From: Rhynochetos jubatus
Lineage: Eukaryota > Chordata > Aves > Eurypygiformes > Rhynochetidae
DNA: 64,000 bases
Direction: 5' to 3'
Assembly (NCBI GenBank): GCA_027574665.1
Contig: CM050652.1
Span: forward strand, 6,056,589 to 6,120,588
Shown: positions 1-13,480 of the stretch, in pieces
Layout: each line of letters starts with the position of its first letter
How positions within the stretch are numbered: position 1 is the stretch's first letter
Translations under genes and position numbers: made by a program
Notes under the pieces: generated by a model
The model's input: the letters and a program-made list of their open reading frames with translations, nothing else
Database searches by the model: none
What the model was told of the DNA's origin: nothing

Positions 1-720
1 TTTAATTGATTTCAACAGAAATTTTACTGTAAATATCTCATTTAGGTAAAAAGCTGTCACCCCAAAATAAAAATGTGGCTGGTTGCTATGGTACTCTACC
101 AGGTTGTGGGAAATAGGGGAGTTTCAGCACAGGAAATGAGTTTGTGTCTTCCTAGGCATGGAAAGCTTTGACCAGTCGTGGTTTCACCCTAAGGTAAATG
201 ATTTTAATCCCCCACATTTTCTGAAATGGGCAAGCTATCCAGATACTCCACTGATTGCAAATGTTTGTGTCAACTCAAAAAAAACACCTAAAAAACTTTA
301 CTAGCGAGCCCAAACCCTCAAGACAAGGTTTGTATTTTTGTCTTGCAGACAGAGATAACCTTTATCTTGGTCTTCTTCGAAAACAAGGCTTATATGATAA
401 CACTGCTTGTCCTCCAGGCCCCCATAACTAATAACTTCTGAGTCTATGAGCAGTTTGACAGCCACTCTATATTTTACACCAGCAACTGGTTCTGCATGCA
501 CAAAAGCCAGGACTAGTCCCAGTGTCTCTTGCCTGCCAAGATGTCACGGCATGGACCAGTCCATACCTTAGTTGGGACAAGCCCAGGGCACAACAGGGAT
601 GCAAATCTGCAGGATGTTTGGCTTTATTAATTCTGCAGCTCACACGGCGGTTTGTGGGGTGGGAGTGGGATGTGGGTTGGTGAGAAGGGATTAAATATTT
701 TGTATTTGGAGAACCCCTCA
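1..720. other. Non-coding, nothing recognised
   Basis: Ordinary AT-rich single-copy-looking DNA with almost no CpG. Two minus-strand open frames (301-501 and 467-721) are under 90 codons, overlap each other in different frames and show no domain. I see no repeat family here. Confidence 0.6.
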
Positions 721-1060
721 AAATGGCATGTAAAGCAAATCCTCGGCTCTGCAGAGTTTCCTGGGAAACGACTGTCCCAATCTTTATCGCGGCTTATCTC
801 CCGCACAGTGTCCTTTTAGCGCGTGCACGCCACTGCCCAATCAGACCACCGAGCTGCTGCGTTATCGCGGCTGTAAGCCCTCTCCTCCTCGCTCTGCACG
901 AGCAGATAAATGGGAAGCAGGTGTGTTGTACCCGGCATGCTAACTGAGTGAGCGCTCCCCAAATCTGCTTCTTCAGCTCTCCCTTTTATCTTGTCTTTAA
1001 CACCAAGCAGCCACCGCTGATAACAAGCAGATTAAAAACACTATCAGATTAACATTTTTA
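721..1060. promoter_or_regulatory. CpG-rich block with clustered GATA motifs and CCAAT boxes; candidate enhancer or promoter
   Basis: Positions 721-960 hold 16 CpG dinucleotides, 12 of them in 781-900, in a window where CpG is otherwise sparse. Six GATAA/TTATC cores lie at 784, 794, 862, 905, 986 and 1019. Four of these (794, 905, 986, 1019) fit the WGATAR consensus of GATA factors, and further matches follow at 1140 and 1325. The 11-mer TTATCGCGGCT occurs twice (784-794 and 862-872). Two CCCAATC boxes (777-783 and 836-842) resemble NF-Y sites. No TATA box or coding exon is evident beside it. Regulatory function is inferred from motif density only; the strand and target gene are unknown. It could also be a fragment of a small CpG island or a chance GC-rich patch. 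Confidence 0.45.
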
Positions 1061-1330
1061 TGTAATAAATGGTCAAGAACCTCACATTAAAAGAGTATCT
1101 TTCCTGGCATTAAGCATCCTTCACTCACCCAGGAAGCCTTTATCAGCTTGAACCTGCTCTGCTCGTTGCATAATAAATCTCCAAACCCTGATTTCATCGT
1201 AAGGAAATTCTTCATGAGGACAGCAGGGAGCTAAATGGATGACTGTGTTTGAAAGGAAAATCAAGCAGAAAGATTAAAGTGCTGGTCTTCTTTAGTTTAA
1301 AACTATCTCTCTGTGCTAAATCTTTTATCT

Positions 1331-4300
1331 GGGGGATTGCTTAGTTTGGATGTTCTGTAGTGTGACACAGTTTTTTGCTTTCTCCAGGGAAGCTCAAATT
1401 TAGCTCAGGTCAGATTTACTCCAGATAGACTATTTTTTAATGAAAAGTCACTTTTTTTATATATCTTTGTCTCAAAACAATGCTCTGATCCATTCGCCCT
1501 TTCCAAAACTCTAACATTACTATTGCCACTTCTGTTTTGTGTGCTCATGTTACTCATTTTATCTTTGACATTTCCTGGCTTGTTTAAAAACAAAGTACTT
1601 CTCAGGCCAAACATTGGACTTCTGAAAAGGTGGAAAATTTGAAAAAAAACTACTTTGATAAACATGGCTATGGTAAATGTTCCACAGAAAATCCTGTAGA
1701 AAATAAGCAAGGGTCATTCTGAACCCTGCCAAATGGAAACACACTTGCAAGTCAACTTGAGTAGCAGTAGCCTTACAAGTAAAATGTACTCAGAACATTA
1801 ATCCATTTACTTCAGGGTAAACCCAGCGATACCATCATGGCAGTTGCCACTAACTTGCATTACTTTGGTTGTAAAGGAATCAAGACTGGGGGTGAAAAGA
1901 ATTATAAAAAGACCCCATTTTTGTGTAAGTACAACCCCAAAGAATGAGGGCAAGGAGCGATGTTCAAGGTCTGATGTTTGCACCACAACTGCTGCACCTC
2001 TCGTAGACAAATAAAGCTTCTGAAGCTCTGGCATCTTTACATGAGCACAAAAGCCACAATGAGAAGTAAAAAAATATAAATAAATAAAATATTCTTGTAA
2101 AATATCTCTCTGGTAGACTGAATAAATGCAAAATTGTCTTGCACAGAAACATTGCTTTTTTGCATAGTGTATCCATGTTAAAATATGGTGATTTAATGAG
2201 GTTTTCAAGAAACAACTGTCCCAGAAACAGTTTTATATTCATTCAGTGCTCTGTTGCTCCTCAAGATCTTCCTTGAAGATAATCTTCAGTCTGCTTTAGA
2301 TATACTTTAACCTAGGCTGGCTGGCACAGTCCCAAGTTGCTTGACTAGTGTTGCCTGATAGATTTGATTTTCAATCCTGAGATTATTTTTTAAAAACGTA
2401 TAGTGCCTGAAAGAACCTGAATTCTTTTCTCTTCAGGATACTGGGCAGCCTCTCTCCTTTATTACAGAGCTGTGCAATACTCAGACTCAATCACTAATAA
2501 CTTTCCTATACAGTTTTCTTAAAACTATGTGTAAACCTTAGTACATTGCCATGTAATAAAACATTTTTTTCAAACTCAGGTGTTCAGTCACCTTTGGGAG
2601 AAGACTAAATCTTCACCTCTGAAGATGTCTCTTTCTGGTTGCAAACTACTCCAGTAATCCCTGGAGGAAGCACCATTTTCAATATCATCCCAGATGTAAT
2701 TTGGGCCAGTGCCCTAACCTCTACAGTTAAAAAAATACTAGATTTTTCTGTTACTGTTTTAAAGGAGTCACCATTCAGATACATATGCAAATTAGCAAAT
2801 TGTCCAAATGCACATCAATATAAAATGTATAGGGAGCCAAACAAAAAATTGTTTTGGTGTTTTTAACATATATACACTGCTTTCAGTCACTGACAAGTAA
2901 ACCCTACAGCAATGCTCCTAGGGTTGGATTTTGCAGCCCATATTCACACTGGTTAGAACGTGTCTGGAGCTAACATGTGCATCTCTCATACCAATTTAAA
3001 TGTTGGCCTTGATTTCAGTGGAATAACATCATTGTGTGGGAGGAAGAAATTATCAAGTAATAATTGATAACACCTGCTAGAAATCATTTTTAGTAAAGCA
3101 ATGACATCAGACCCACTTACCAGTATTTTAACCCCTAGTATTTCACAATAAAATAGTAAGGAGCCAAGCATTTGTTTGCAGAGCACCTTTCATCTAACCA
3201 GATCCTAAAGTATTGTGCAAACGTAACCGATTGCGTGAACAATGCAATGATTCACTGCAGCCAACAGCAAAGTTCAGCAACAGCTGAGGCTGAACAAAGC
3301 GGCCGCATACAGAAAATCCAAACAAAAGGGCATGAGGCAATAATGATTCTACAGAGAAGGCTCTTTTATTTTTAGTCTGAAAGGATATTGGTGAAGGAAT
3401 ACAAAGGTTAGGCATGGAGATTCCAGCAAGTAGGAGCGTAAGAGGCTACATGACCAGACAGAAAGCGATGATTGGGCTGGAAGACCAAACAATAGAAGTG
3501 CTCTCAGCACCAGATGCCAATTTCCAATAAATTCAAGCATCACATAGGGTTTTAGCCACATGACTCCTCTTGACTTTAATAGGAGTCATGCAGCTAAAAA
3601 ACCCTCATTGCTTGGAAAGTTGCTTATTAAAAAGTGAATACAAAAAATTAATTCAAGACAGACGGGCTATTTTGAAAGATCTGGCTTGGAAATACTATGA
3701 GTTATGCCAGCAGAGAATTTGGCCTGATAGCTGCAGTATTACCCCGGACACCTTTTTCCACTTGATATTGTACATGTGCCTTCTCCAGTATTAGTTACTG
3801 GATAAAGAGGAATGTGAGCTCAGTTGACACTTTGGTTGGTTGCCAAATAGAACTTAATAGAGTTAATAGACAGTAATCCTGATTTAGAATTTTTCAGGGT
3901 TTGCTCCATAAATTACTGTGACCACTATATGTTTAAATACTGTCTTTAAAGAGGAAAAGTGTACATGAAAGTGTAGTAGAGGCAGCTGAGTGCACCCAGG
4001 CTTATGCTGGTCCCTGTAAACTGCATTTCTGAAATCTGTTTAAGACGTTGTTAGGCAAAGAAATCTTCTGTGGTTTTTTAGCTTTTGTATCAGCAGCTGT
4101 CATGGCCCAATAAGTGTTGCACCATAAAAAATATAGTCTGAAAACAAATTTGCAGGTTTTTTTAAATCTCCATTTGCATTCCTACCTTCATTGCAATGCC
4201 AGATGAGGAAAATGGAGAAGTTTGAGTACGGGATCAGTCAAAAGTCTCAACTGGGATGTTAGGTGACAAGAAGCATAAACAGCAATAAGAGTAACAGCAA

Positions 4301-6890
4301 CTCTTTAAAGATGCAGTAAAGAATACACAGATTTTGGTCAGGCCATCCTCAAAGTGCCTGGTTTGGAAGGTCCTCATGAGGAAAATGAGCTAAGTTTATT
4401 TGTGAACATATGATTGTCATATGTGAAAGCATCATTCCCAAAGTTTGTTGTTGAAAAGCTGAGAAGAGGAAAAATACCCAGACTCAGATATATTTTGTTT
4501 CACTGGTTGGACTCTCATTTAGAGGAAAAGTTTAGTGCCTGAGCTCATTTTACCAGCAAATAACTCTCCACAGATACAGTAGCCCAATGCAACCTCAGCT
4601 GTTTAACATGCAGATCTCTTACCTGAACCTACTGCCTAATCATTTTCTTGAGGAGAGCGTTATACATCAGGTGCAAAACTATGATTGCAAAAAGCAGCTG
4701 CACTACTAAGTATTCCCATACTAACATGCCCATGTCATGGCAGCCAGAGCAGGTTTTTACAGCATGAGTCTTCTGCAAAATGTTACACAAATCAAGCAAC
4801 ATATAGGAATATTTAATTCTAACATCTCTATCTCAGCAGAGCTATCAAATCTGTGCTTTAGTCAACTTCCATACATCCTGAAACAGAAAAGGTTTCTGTA
4901 TTTAAACAATTTTTTAAAAGTTTTGCCCTTCTTAAACATATTCATCCACTTACCTCCTTGGACATAACAGGTAAAGGTCGTGGCAAATTTTGTACTTTAG
5001 AAGCTTCAGCTCTTAAATCAACTTCCAATTACAAGAGTTAGGAAAAGACTACAGTGTTTCAGGAAGGGGTGGCTTTCTCCATCAGGTTTCAGTTTCTTGA
5101 ATGATTTTATGGAATTTCTAGGACTATACTGGATAAGGACATGAGTAAAAACAGCAGGAAAATTCCTATGATTCCTTTCCTTAGTCACACCATAACCCCA
5201 ATTCAGTCAGCAAAGGGGCAGAAGAATAAAAGGACACCTACATCATATAGACATAGACAGACATAGACAAGAGAGCATGTAATACAGTCCCACGTTTATA
5301 GACGAAGCTGATATTAAAAATCCGAGACAAAGAGTTTCAGAAGGAAGCCAAGTGAAGTACATAGAAATGAGCCTTACTGATATTATCATGTCCAAGAAAT
5401 GGATGATGCGTGCATCTACCAGGATGTACTGACATTTCTACCAGCATAAACATTATAGGATGAAAGGAGTCTGCAAGACAACAGTGAATCCGGAAAAATG
5501 TCTTTACTCACTCATGTCATGTCCATATCACTCTATTTCCATGGTTTTTTGGTTAGCATATTGACTCCTGTTAAAGCTAATCTGGGAAACTATCCTCCTC
5601 CCTCTCCCCAGGATTTTAAGGTGACAAACTTTTCCCCCCTCCAAGTAGGAACACTGATTTCTCAACATGGAAATGCTAAGCATGAAAACTACCTCTTTTC
5701 AAATACCACCACAAGTCTTGCCAATGTGCAAACAGCCTCTCTCATTCAGATTTCTGGCCAGCTGGAGGACAGAAACAATGACCTGTAGCAATTCCATCCA
5801 GACTTCAGCTAGCCTCACCACTCACTCTCATGAAGTCCACTACAGAAGAATTTTTTTAGCTGCTTTTCTCTGATTTCTAACCTTGCAAGTCAAGGCAGGA
5901 GCCCCACTACATTAACAATGCCCACTCCTTTGTAGTGACACAGAAGAGAGAATTGAGAGAGAAGGAGGAGGCAACAGAACACAGGAGGCAAGAGGGAGGA
6001 GGTGCAGTAACAGGATTTTCTCAAACTTTGCCATACTGGATACTTTTGGGATGGTGGCAGCAGTTTAGACTCATGCAATGCACCTTGTCGCTTATGGTAC
6101 AAACACTTGCTATATTTTGTCATTAAATACATGCTGAAGAAAGTCCCTCAGTTAGGTGAGTGAATGTGGTGTGTAAGTGCTTATTTTTCAATTCACAGTT
6201 CTGATGAGAAGCCCAAAATGTTTTGATTCCTCATTTGAGATGGTCTTCCCAAGAGATTTCAAGGTCCTCAGCATAAAGATAACTGTGTGCTTTAAAAAAA
6301 ATGAGAGACGTAAATATCCTGCTATGTCATCCCTTGGCAGTCGAATGCAGCAGAATACTTTGCAGCCCTCAGACATCTTTCTTTGTGTCAGTAAAAATGT
6401 AACCCTTAAAAGGCAAAAAAAAAGAACAAAGAAATCAAACCACATAAACAAAATGCTGATACCCAAGGGACAATAGATGAAATACGTCTGAAGTCCAAAA
6501 ATATGTTAATTGCAAATCAAAGAAGAAAGCACAATCCAATGAAGCAGTGATCCTCTGCAGGTTTCAGCTGACACCTGCATTTAGCTTCCTTGTTTTTTTC
6601 TACCTTAATGAACATATGGAGACTGATCTATAAAGGGAGCAACATGTCATACTCTCTGTAAGTAGTTTTGCACAGTTGCTGAAATGAAACAGAATAACTG
6701 GCTGTATAAACACCTTTCATTAATCACCCAAATACTGCTATGACACTTAAGTTAGCAGTTTGATTATTAAAAGGCCATGGTCCTGGATTTCATGTTCATG
6801 CAAATGTTAGGCTATTACAATAAAACATTAGGAAAATAATGTGTCAAAAACAAATTAATCAGTCACCAGTGTCTGGCTTATTTTACCATG
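1331..6890. other. Non-coding, nothing recognised
   Basis: A 5.5-kb AT-rich stretch without a recognisable repeat or exon. The longest open frame is a minus-strand frame at 1807-2208 (133 codons) rich in Phe, Tyr, Cys and His with no domain; I regard it as chance. Confidence 0.55.
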
Positions 6891-6894
6891 CGCC

Positions 6895-6933
6895 TTTTTC
6901 TTTTTTTTTTTTCTTTAAAAAAAAAAAATCTTT
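6895..6933. repeat. Poly(T)/poly(A) inverted low-complexity tract
   Basis: Twelve T (6901-6912) followed by CTTT and twelve A (6917-6928), so the tract can fold on itself. No polyadenylation signal or transposon boundary is evident beside it. Confidence 0.8.
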
Positions 6934-9900
6934 AAAACCTGAAGACAGAATTTCTACGTATGTGCCTAAAATCAAACAATGGAATAGAAATAGGGATGTC
7001 CAGGACTCCTATGCACAACAGTATGGAGACTCTGAGGGATTCTGTGAGGGTGAGATGCCCCATAGCTGCAGATTTTGAAGCTCACATTGGTATTTCCAAG
7101 AGTCCAGAAAAGCTAAGAGCTACCAGTCGGTGTGGTAATAAATAAAAAAAAGAGGTGAATTTCCAGCTCAGGATGTGACAAGTTTGTGAGTTCTGTCTTG
7201 ACCAGGTCAAATAAACTCTCAGAACCTCCTCCATTCTTGACTACCTTCCTTCTTCATATCCCTTAGCCCACTCAGCTGTTTTGTGGGGTATTTCTCAGTT
7301 GCCAGACTTCTGGAATTTCCTGAGAAGTGCAGAACCTTTTAAAACCCTGAGTTGCTCTAGACTGCCTGTTCCCAAAGCAGCGCACATGCCTGGACTGTGC
7401 TGAAGCTGAAGATGCCAAAAGCCCGAACACCTCAGCTTTGAAGGCAGTTGGTGCACTGAGGCTTCCCAGAGCCACAGAAGATCTGGGCTTCTATCAATCA
7501 GATGAACTGGCAGGAGGCCAAGCTCATTTCTGATAGAAACCTGCATTAGTGTAATTTCAAGAAAAACAAAGAAAGAAAAAAAAAAAAAAGATATTTTCTC
7601 AGAGCACCATGCTTAAGAAGACTTGGCATTTTTCCACATAACTCTGCTTTGACAGAAAATTCGCAGCTGCAACAAACTATTTGAAAAAAAAGATGAGACC
7701 AAAATTTCAGAACACAGGGGGAAGATTCCCTATAGTCTACTAGAAAAGCTGACCATCATGCTACATGACAGAGGATCTGCTCACTTATGCTTGGACAAGA
7801 TCTCTGATATCATTTTATTATGCAAAAGCCTAATGCACACAGTTTTGCAGACAATGTGTGTGCTCTCCCTTGTTCCTAGATCTCAGGGGTTTGTATTTTT
7901 TAAATATATGTGTGTTTGATATCCTATCCAAATGAGCCCACCACTAGAGAATACACCTTCACAGTACATCCTTTGGATCACTAGACACACTGGGGACTTC
8001 ATCACTTACACAACACAGCGGCATGCCAGTCCGTCTGGGGCATTCTGGAGATGACAACCTGGCAAGCCTCGTGAATTTTACTGAAATTTAAAATAAACTG
8101 TACTTAAGTATCATTACTCCAGTGTACTGAGTCTAAGACAAAGATTTTGAAGGCAAGGAACACAAGTATGTGTCCTTGGTATTCCTCAGTGCCAATGTGA
8201 TCCACAGAAGATGAAGAGTTTGTCCTTGTTCCTAATTACAGGTTTCGCTTTTCAGTTCAAGCTAGAATTGTATTTTTGTGTTTAGCTCTACTCGTTTAAG
8301 CATTTTTGAGCAGCTAAGTTAGCAGACACGAGGGTCTTTTTGTTACTTCTGTTTTGTGAACCCAACAGCAGTCAAGCAACTTTGATTTTCAGAAATGGTT
8401 TTCAGTCTAACTTCAGGTCAAATAATGCGTAGAACGCAGTGCTTAGCACACCAACCAATCAAACCATTAGTGTTTCAGTAACAGGCCTTGTGGACTTTTT
8501 TTGAGGCTGCTCACCTAAATGTATAGAATCATAGGGAGAGCCAGGCACATCACATTCAAAGCTAAGACTGACAGTGCGAGGCTATCATTCCTTACCTTAG
8601 GGACTGAAAGGTATTTTGGCCGTAGCCTATGTAATTCAATCTGAAAGTTCTGACTTCTAAGGTAACGTGATTTACTTTCCTGTAACTTGTACCAGTAGTT
8701 CATATTCCCATTAACAAGACCGTCACATATACATTGGAGATAATACATACCTAAACTCAGTGTTTTAAAGCACTGCCGCCTTTCCACCTATATGATTTGT
8801 CTTTAATTCATGGGAAAAATAAATAATATGAGACAGTTGCAAGTAATTTTTTAAATTCAAACAGAGCCAGTACTGATTTATGCCACCTAGACTGCTTGCA
8901 ATAAAATAGGAAAAAAATGGCTATGACATTCAACAGACGCTGCTTGGCTCTCTACCTTTCCTTGTTAATACAATTAACTCCCACACAATCCCTGGTAACA
9001 CACCCATTAACCCTATCCAAACAAGAAGAATGACATAAGCTTATCCTGCCCATCCTCTGTCTCTAGCAAAACCCTGAGATATATTGGCACCCATTTAAAA
9101 TCAACCCTAAAGCCATCCGTTCCTAATGATTCAAAACTGACAGGTTTATTCATATACTTCACCATACACACTTAGCCCCGGAGGGCCTTGGAACATTTCA
9201 TTCCTAGATCCTCAGGGAATTTATGCAAATGCTAAGTTCTCTATTTAAGAGAATTTCAGGAGTGGAATAACAAGGATGGTATAGTTCAGGACCGAGGAAC
9301 CGTGATGCAAGGTAAGATTGCATTACATCTGCCAATATTAAAACTGGATCTTGCCAATATAATGAGGACCCATTTTTATGACATTTTGCATTGGAGAACT
9401 TTTGGGATTAGGTTACGTTCAGAGTCGCTGCTGAAGGCAGGAGAGCATGACCTCTTGTTGACACGGGAGCTGAACACCTCACACTCTGAAATATAGTACC
9501 TTCACTATGGCATTTCACACTGATTTTTTTTCTAAAAACCTAAATATTTCATTATGATGTTTTGCGTGTTTTTTATTCCAAACATACCTGATGACAATCA
9601 GAATTTTGTGAAAGATTAAAGCTAACCAAGTTGCATCTATTGATGTGGGTAATAAATTTGTCCTCTAGTTTGGAACAGAGTACCCTTATTCTTTTTTCTT
9701 TCCAAGGGCACCTTCTTTGCTTGTGAATTGGATGTTCCTCTAAAGACAGTGCTTTTAGAAGCTGTTACCCAAAAAAAGCTTGGTTGGAATTGGTAAATTA
9801 AGAATGTGCAAGGCATGCAGAATGATGGAGAGCTGAGAAGAAGAATGAAAAAGTTCTCATGCACTTGGTGATTTAATTTTGGAATAAGTTTTCTGAAACA

Positions 9901-12268
9901 TCTCCTGGATGTCAACCAATTGGCAGTATCAGCTGTGATGTAGAGAAAAATGTGGGAAAATCTTACAATTAAAAGCAGACCTGCAAAAAGCAATAGTCAG
10001 GAAGTAGTGAGGAAGAAAGGAAAGATTGTGCATAGAAAAATAGAGGGTATAGAAATCAGGGCAGAGAAGATAACATAGAAGAACAGAAAGATTTAGAGTA
10101 AGGTCTTGTGAAAAACAGTTGGAACAAATATATCAGTTATCACACATAAAGCAGAATCCAAGAAAGCCAGAAAGTTTTCTGATTTCTGGCAAGGAGGAAA
10201 TAGGGTGTAAGTATTTCAAGACATACTGCATACAACTTTGAAGAAAAGGCAGGAATTAAAACCTCTGCTAAAGCAAAAAAATGTTAAAAAGAGATGGGCT
10301 TTCCCTTTTACATGTATCTTTTAAAGCATGAATGACGAATATCACACAACCAAGCAAAGAATGGATTTAAATCCCTAAGTGTCTGAACGTACCAGGAAAC
10401 ACGGGGACCCACAGTAAGGTTCATCTCACCCAAATTCATAGAACTACAATGTAGAGGTCTCCATTCCAGCTAGTCCCACAAGATTCTCCTTTATTGTCAA
10501 CAGAGAAAATTAGGCATTTTTAGGGTATGATCTCTTTTAGGTATCTACTGCAGGATGATATTTTTTCTGCAAAATATGTTTCCTCCTTTGACTAAGCTGG
10601 GAGTCTAGACTGCTTGTTCACTTTAAAAACCTGTTTTGTAAATATCTACATTTGCTTGAATGACTCTCACGCAGAGGCAGAATTCTACACTAGAAAGCCA
10701 TGCTGTTCGAGCCAAAGAGAGGTTTTTCTTTTAAGGTTTTTGAGCCTAGTGGCTAGTGACCTTTGCCTCTACTGTTTCTTCATGGCCGTTTATGTAGGAC
10801 CAGTAGTTTCATTCCCTTTTTCTGTCATGAGGTGGAAGAGAGATAATTGCTATAAAAATGTTGATCTTTAAACTACTTCCATGCAGCTTTACCAAAGAGC
10901 AATCCATTTGAATCCATTTGAGAGCTAGACTGAATTCCTACCCTCTCAAAACAGCCAAGGGAGTGCAACGCTAAAAGTTATTTGAGTATTCATGCAAATG
11001 GAGGTTCTTCAGGTGGATTATGCTGACCAGAGCAAGCTCTGACCACAGCAGCAGGGCAAGTGCTCTGGGAGCATCATGCTATCTTACTGCTCACCCCTGG
11101 GCCACCACACATCAGCAGTTTGACTGAAAAGAGGAAAAGGTAAACAAGGAGGAAAATATGATGCTGATATTCATGAAGATGATGTGTAGCTTTTTGAACT
11201 AGATCAATTTTATTCCTTGAAAAGAAGTAGCAACTTTGGAAAGAAGAAGTAACCTTGGAAAAGTTAGATTTGGCTTAATTGTCTGATATAAAATTATTTA
11301 TGGTGAACCAGAGTTAGGCATCTGCTTTCCCAAACTGTAGAATTCTTCCTAAATATAATTGATTTAAACATATTTGTGTTAACCTTGCAGAAAACCAAGA
11401 TGAACTTTTAAAAGTTAAATCATACAGTTATATATCACTCTGGGATAAAATGACATAAGCCTTTTTGAATGGGAAGAAATGGTAGTCTCTTGGAAAAGCA
11501 AAATAGCTATCACAAAAATGAATCAATTCCCAAGATATACCATCTATGTATATAAATATGAGACAGTATTTTATTGATTTGGCTAATTGTTTTAATGAAC
11601 ATAAATGCTATATGAGTTTTCTAAAAGGGGATGTCTCAAAGCTGCCAACATATTGATATGCTGTCAGCTCATTCAAGTGTGTTATCAACTGGCAAGTGAT
11701 AACGGTATTAGTTCTTGTAGAACTAGAATGGTGGAAGAAAGAAATTTCTCAGGTGGATCACTTTAGTTAAGGTACCTTGAAATCCCTAGCTGAATATGAA
11801 AAGATTTATCCTCTTGACTGTCTCATCAACTGACTTTGACAAATAAGAAATTAGTAACTTCTGCCTATGAAACGTAGTTCTGTTTCTGTCGTTATAGGTA
11901 GAAGTTGCCAATTAATATGGCTCTTCTCAAAGAAGGATCTGAAAGGAAGCTTCAAAGAATCAAATCCTGAAGGATCTGACTACAAACTTGAGGTTACCAT
12001 GATGTCATAAAACTCACTGTTCCCAAATATAAACAAACTAGAAATTTTATAATAAGTATTAAACAGAAATTTTCTTCCTGTTTTTTCTGTGGCTTCTAAG
12101 TAATTGAACTCAACAGAACTCACATACATAAAATTTAAAAGAAAAAGGAGATATACAACAAGTAAGCAGATGAAGATTTGAGAAAGGCTATAGGAAAGAT
12201 GATTCAGAGCACATATTTTATATTATTTTTTTAATAAAATACTCCAAAAATGGCTCCTGACTTCAGCT
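6934..12268. other. Non-coding, minor simple repeats only
   Basis: No exon or transposon recognised. Contents worth noting are a 14-A run at 7576-7589, a direct doubling of AATCCATTTG at about 10901-10920, and a near-duplicate of about 19 bp (GAAAAGAAGTAGCAACTTT-like) at about 11218-11258. Open frames, including a minus-strand 118-codon frame at 9637-9993, have no domain. Confidence 0.55.
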
Positions 12269-12316
12269 GACATCCATTACTATCTTAGTAGTGACATCCA
12301 TTGCCATCTTAGTAGT
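12269..12316. repeat. Tandem duplication, 24-bp unit, two copies
   Basis: Unit 1 is 12269-12292 and unit 2 is 12293-12316. They agree at 22 of 24 positions; both begin GACATCCATT and end ATCTTAGTAGT. This is a local, fairly recent duplication with no coding context. Confidence 0.85.
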
Positions 12317-12726
12317 GATGCGTTATGCTAGAGAGGTTGTGAAAAATGGGCTCCCAAATAACCTTTTAGATTCAACTAATCCTTGAATTGTTTGCCCATT
12401 AAACAGTCTTTATAAAGTGGTTCACTTTGTGCAGACACAGTGAGGTTCATTTTTATTGTTCTGAACCAAAATTCAGTCATCAAATGTACCATGTATTCTC
12501 CTTATTAAGAAAGGAGATCAAAGGTAGTGGGGTGAAGTGGCCCATCCTCAAATCCCCTCTGCAGTGGAGGCTCAACTTATCACTTCCATGAGAACCTTAC
12601 ATCTCTGGCAGATGAGGAAATGCGTACTACCATAGCAAGTCGCCTCTTCAGACATATGTGCTTGAATATCTTTATGGCCCTGCATTTCTTTACCCATTCT
12701 TCCCTCAGATTGGCTAGGAGGCTAAG

Positions 12727-12763
12727 ATAAAAAAAAAACAAAAAAAAACCAAAAACAACAAAC
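12727..12763. repeat. A-rich low-complexity tract
   Basis: Runs of A broken by single C residues, ending in AAAAACAACAAAC. No flanking transposon is recognisable. Confidence 0.8.
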
Positions 12764-13123
12764 AGGTCCCACCTCCAAAGTAAAATTTGCCACCCTTGCT
12801 CCTCACTTTCAATTCTCCTTGAACAAAGAGTGTATGAAAAAAAAAATCAAAATATGCAAAACATTTTTATTGCATGGAAGCTAATCACATGCAAAATTCT
12901 TTTCTTCAACATCACCCTAATTCTACAAAGATTTACATTTGTGCTTCACCTTAACCACAAGAATTATCCCACTGAATCAATGAAATTGGCCTTATGCTTA
13001 AATTTACATGAGTATCTGTGAATTTGGGGTAATAAAGGAAAAGAAGGATTATAGCAATGATACCAGGCATTTATTACCATGTCTTTATGACAAGAAGTTG
13101 AAATGGAGATGAAATTTGGTAGA

Positions 13124-13138
13124 TTTTTTTTTTTTTTT
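13124..13138. repeat. Poly(T) tract, 15 T
   Basis: Uninterrupted T run. Unlike the tract at 58491-58518, I see no AATAAA-type signal placed to make it a poly(A) tail on the minus strand. Confidence 0.8.
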
Positions 13139-13239
13139 AATGCTATTGCCTTTTTCTTGAATAGTTCTTGTTCTTAGAACTTAGCTCAGTTTTTTTCCTG
13201 CTGCACTCACTCAGGGCAGCTATCATATCATAGCCTGGA

Positions 13240-13480
13240 AAGATAATTGAATGAAGAATTGATTTTTATTGCCTGTAATAAAAAGCAGTTCTTATTACTT
13301 TTACAAATTACTCATAATTACAATTGTCTAGAGAATGCCTTATCACCCTGAATAGAGCTGAAATAAGCTGGATGCACAATAGTACTTCTAATTCTGTGGT
13401 TTAAAACTGTGTTCTCATTAATGACAATGTAAATTAACACTATCGCAAATTTAGTTCGTATCATTTTACTGGACAGGTTC
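13240..13480. other. AT-rich, homeobox-motif-rich block; possible conserved non-coding element
   Basis: Many TAAT/ATTA cores with little simple sequence (for example CTCATAATTACAATTG and TCATTAATGACAATG). This texture is common in vertebrate developmental enhancers. Conservation cannot be tested from one sequence, so this is a weak inference. Confidence 0.2.

Noticed and set aside
8522-8536. TAGAATCATAGGG resembling a CR1 tail
   Set aside because: The adjoining sequence lacks the GGTTGGAAGGGACC-type 3' region.
10434-10490. ATTCATAGAACTACAATGTAG... as an old CR1 end
   Set aside because: Similarity is limited to a few words and does not extend into a CR1 body.
2780-10998. Octamer motifs (ATGCAAAT and close matches near 2785, 6797, 9223, 10991)
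   Set aside because: Only slightly more than expected in AT-rich DNA and widely scattered.
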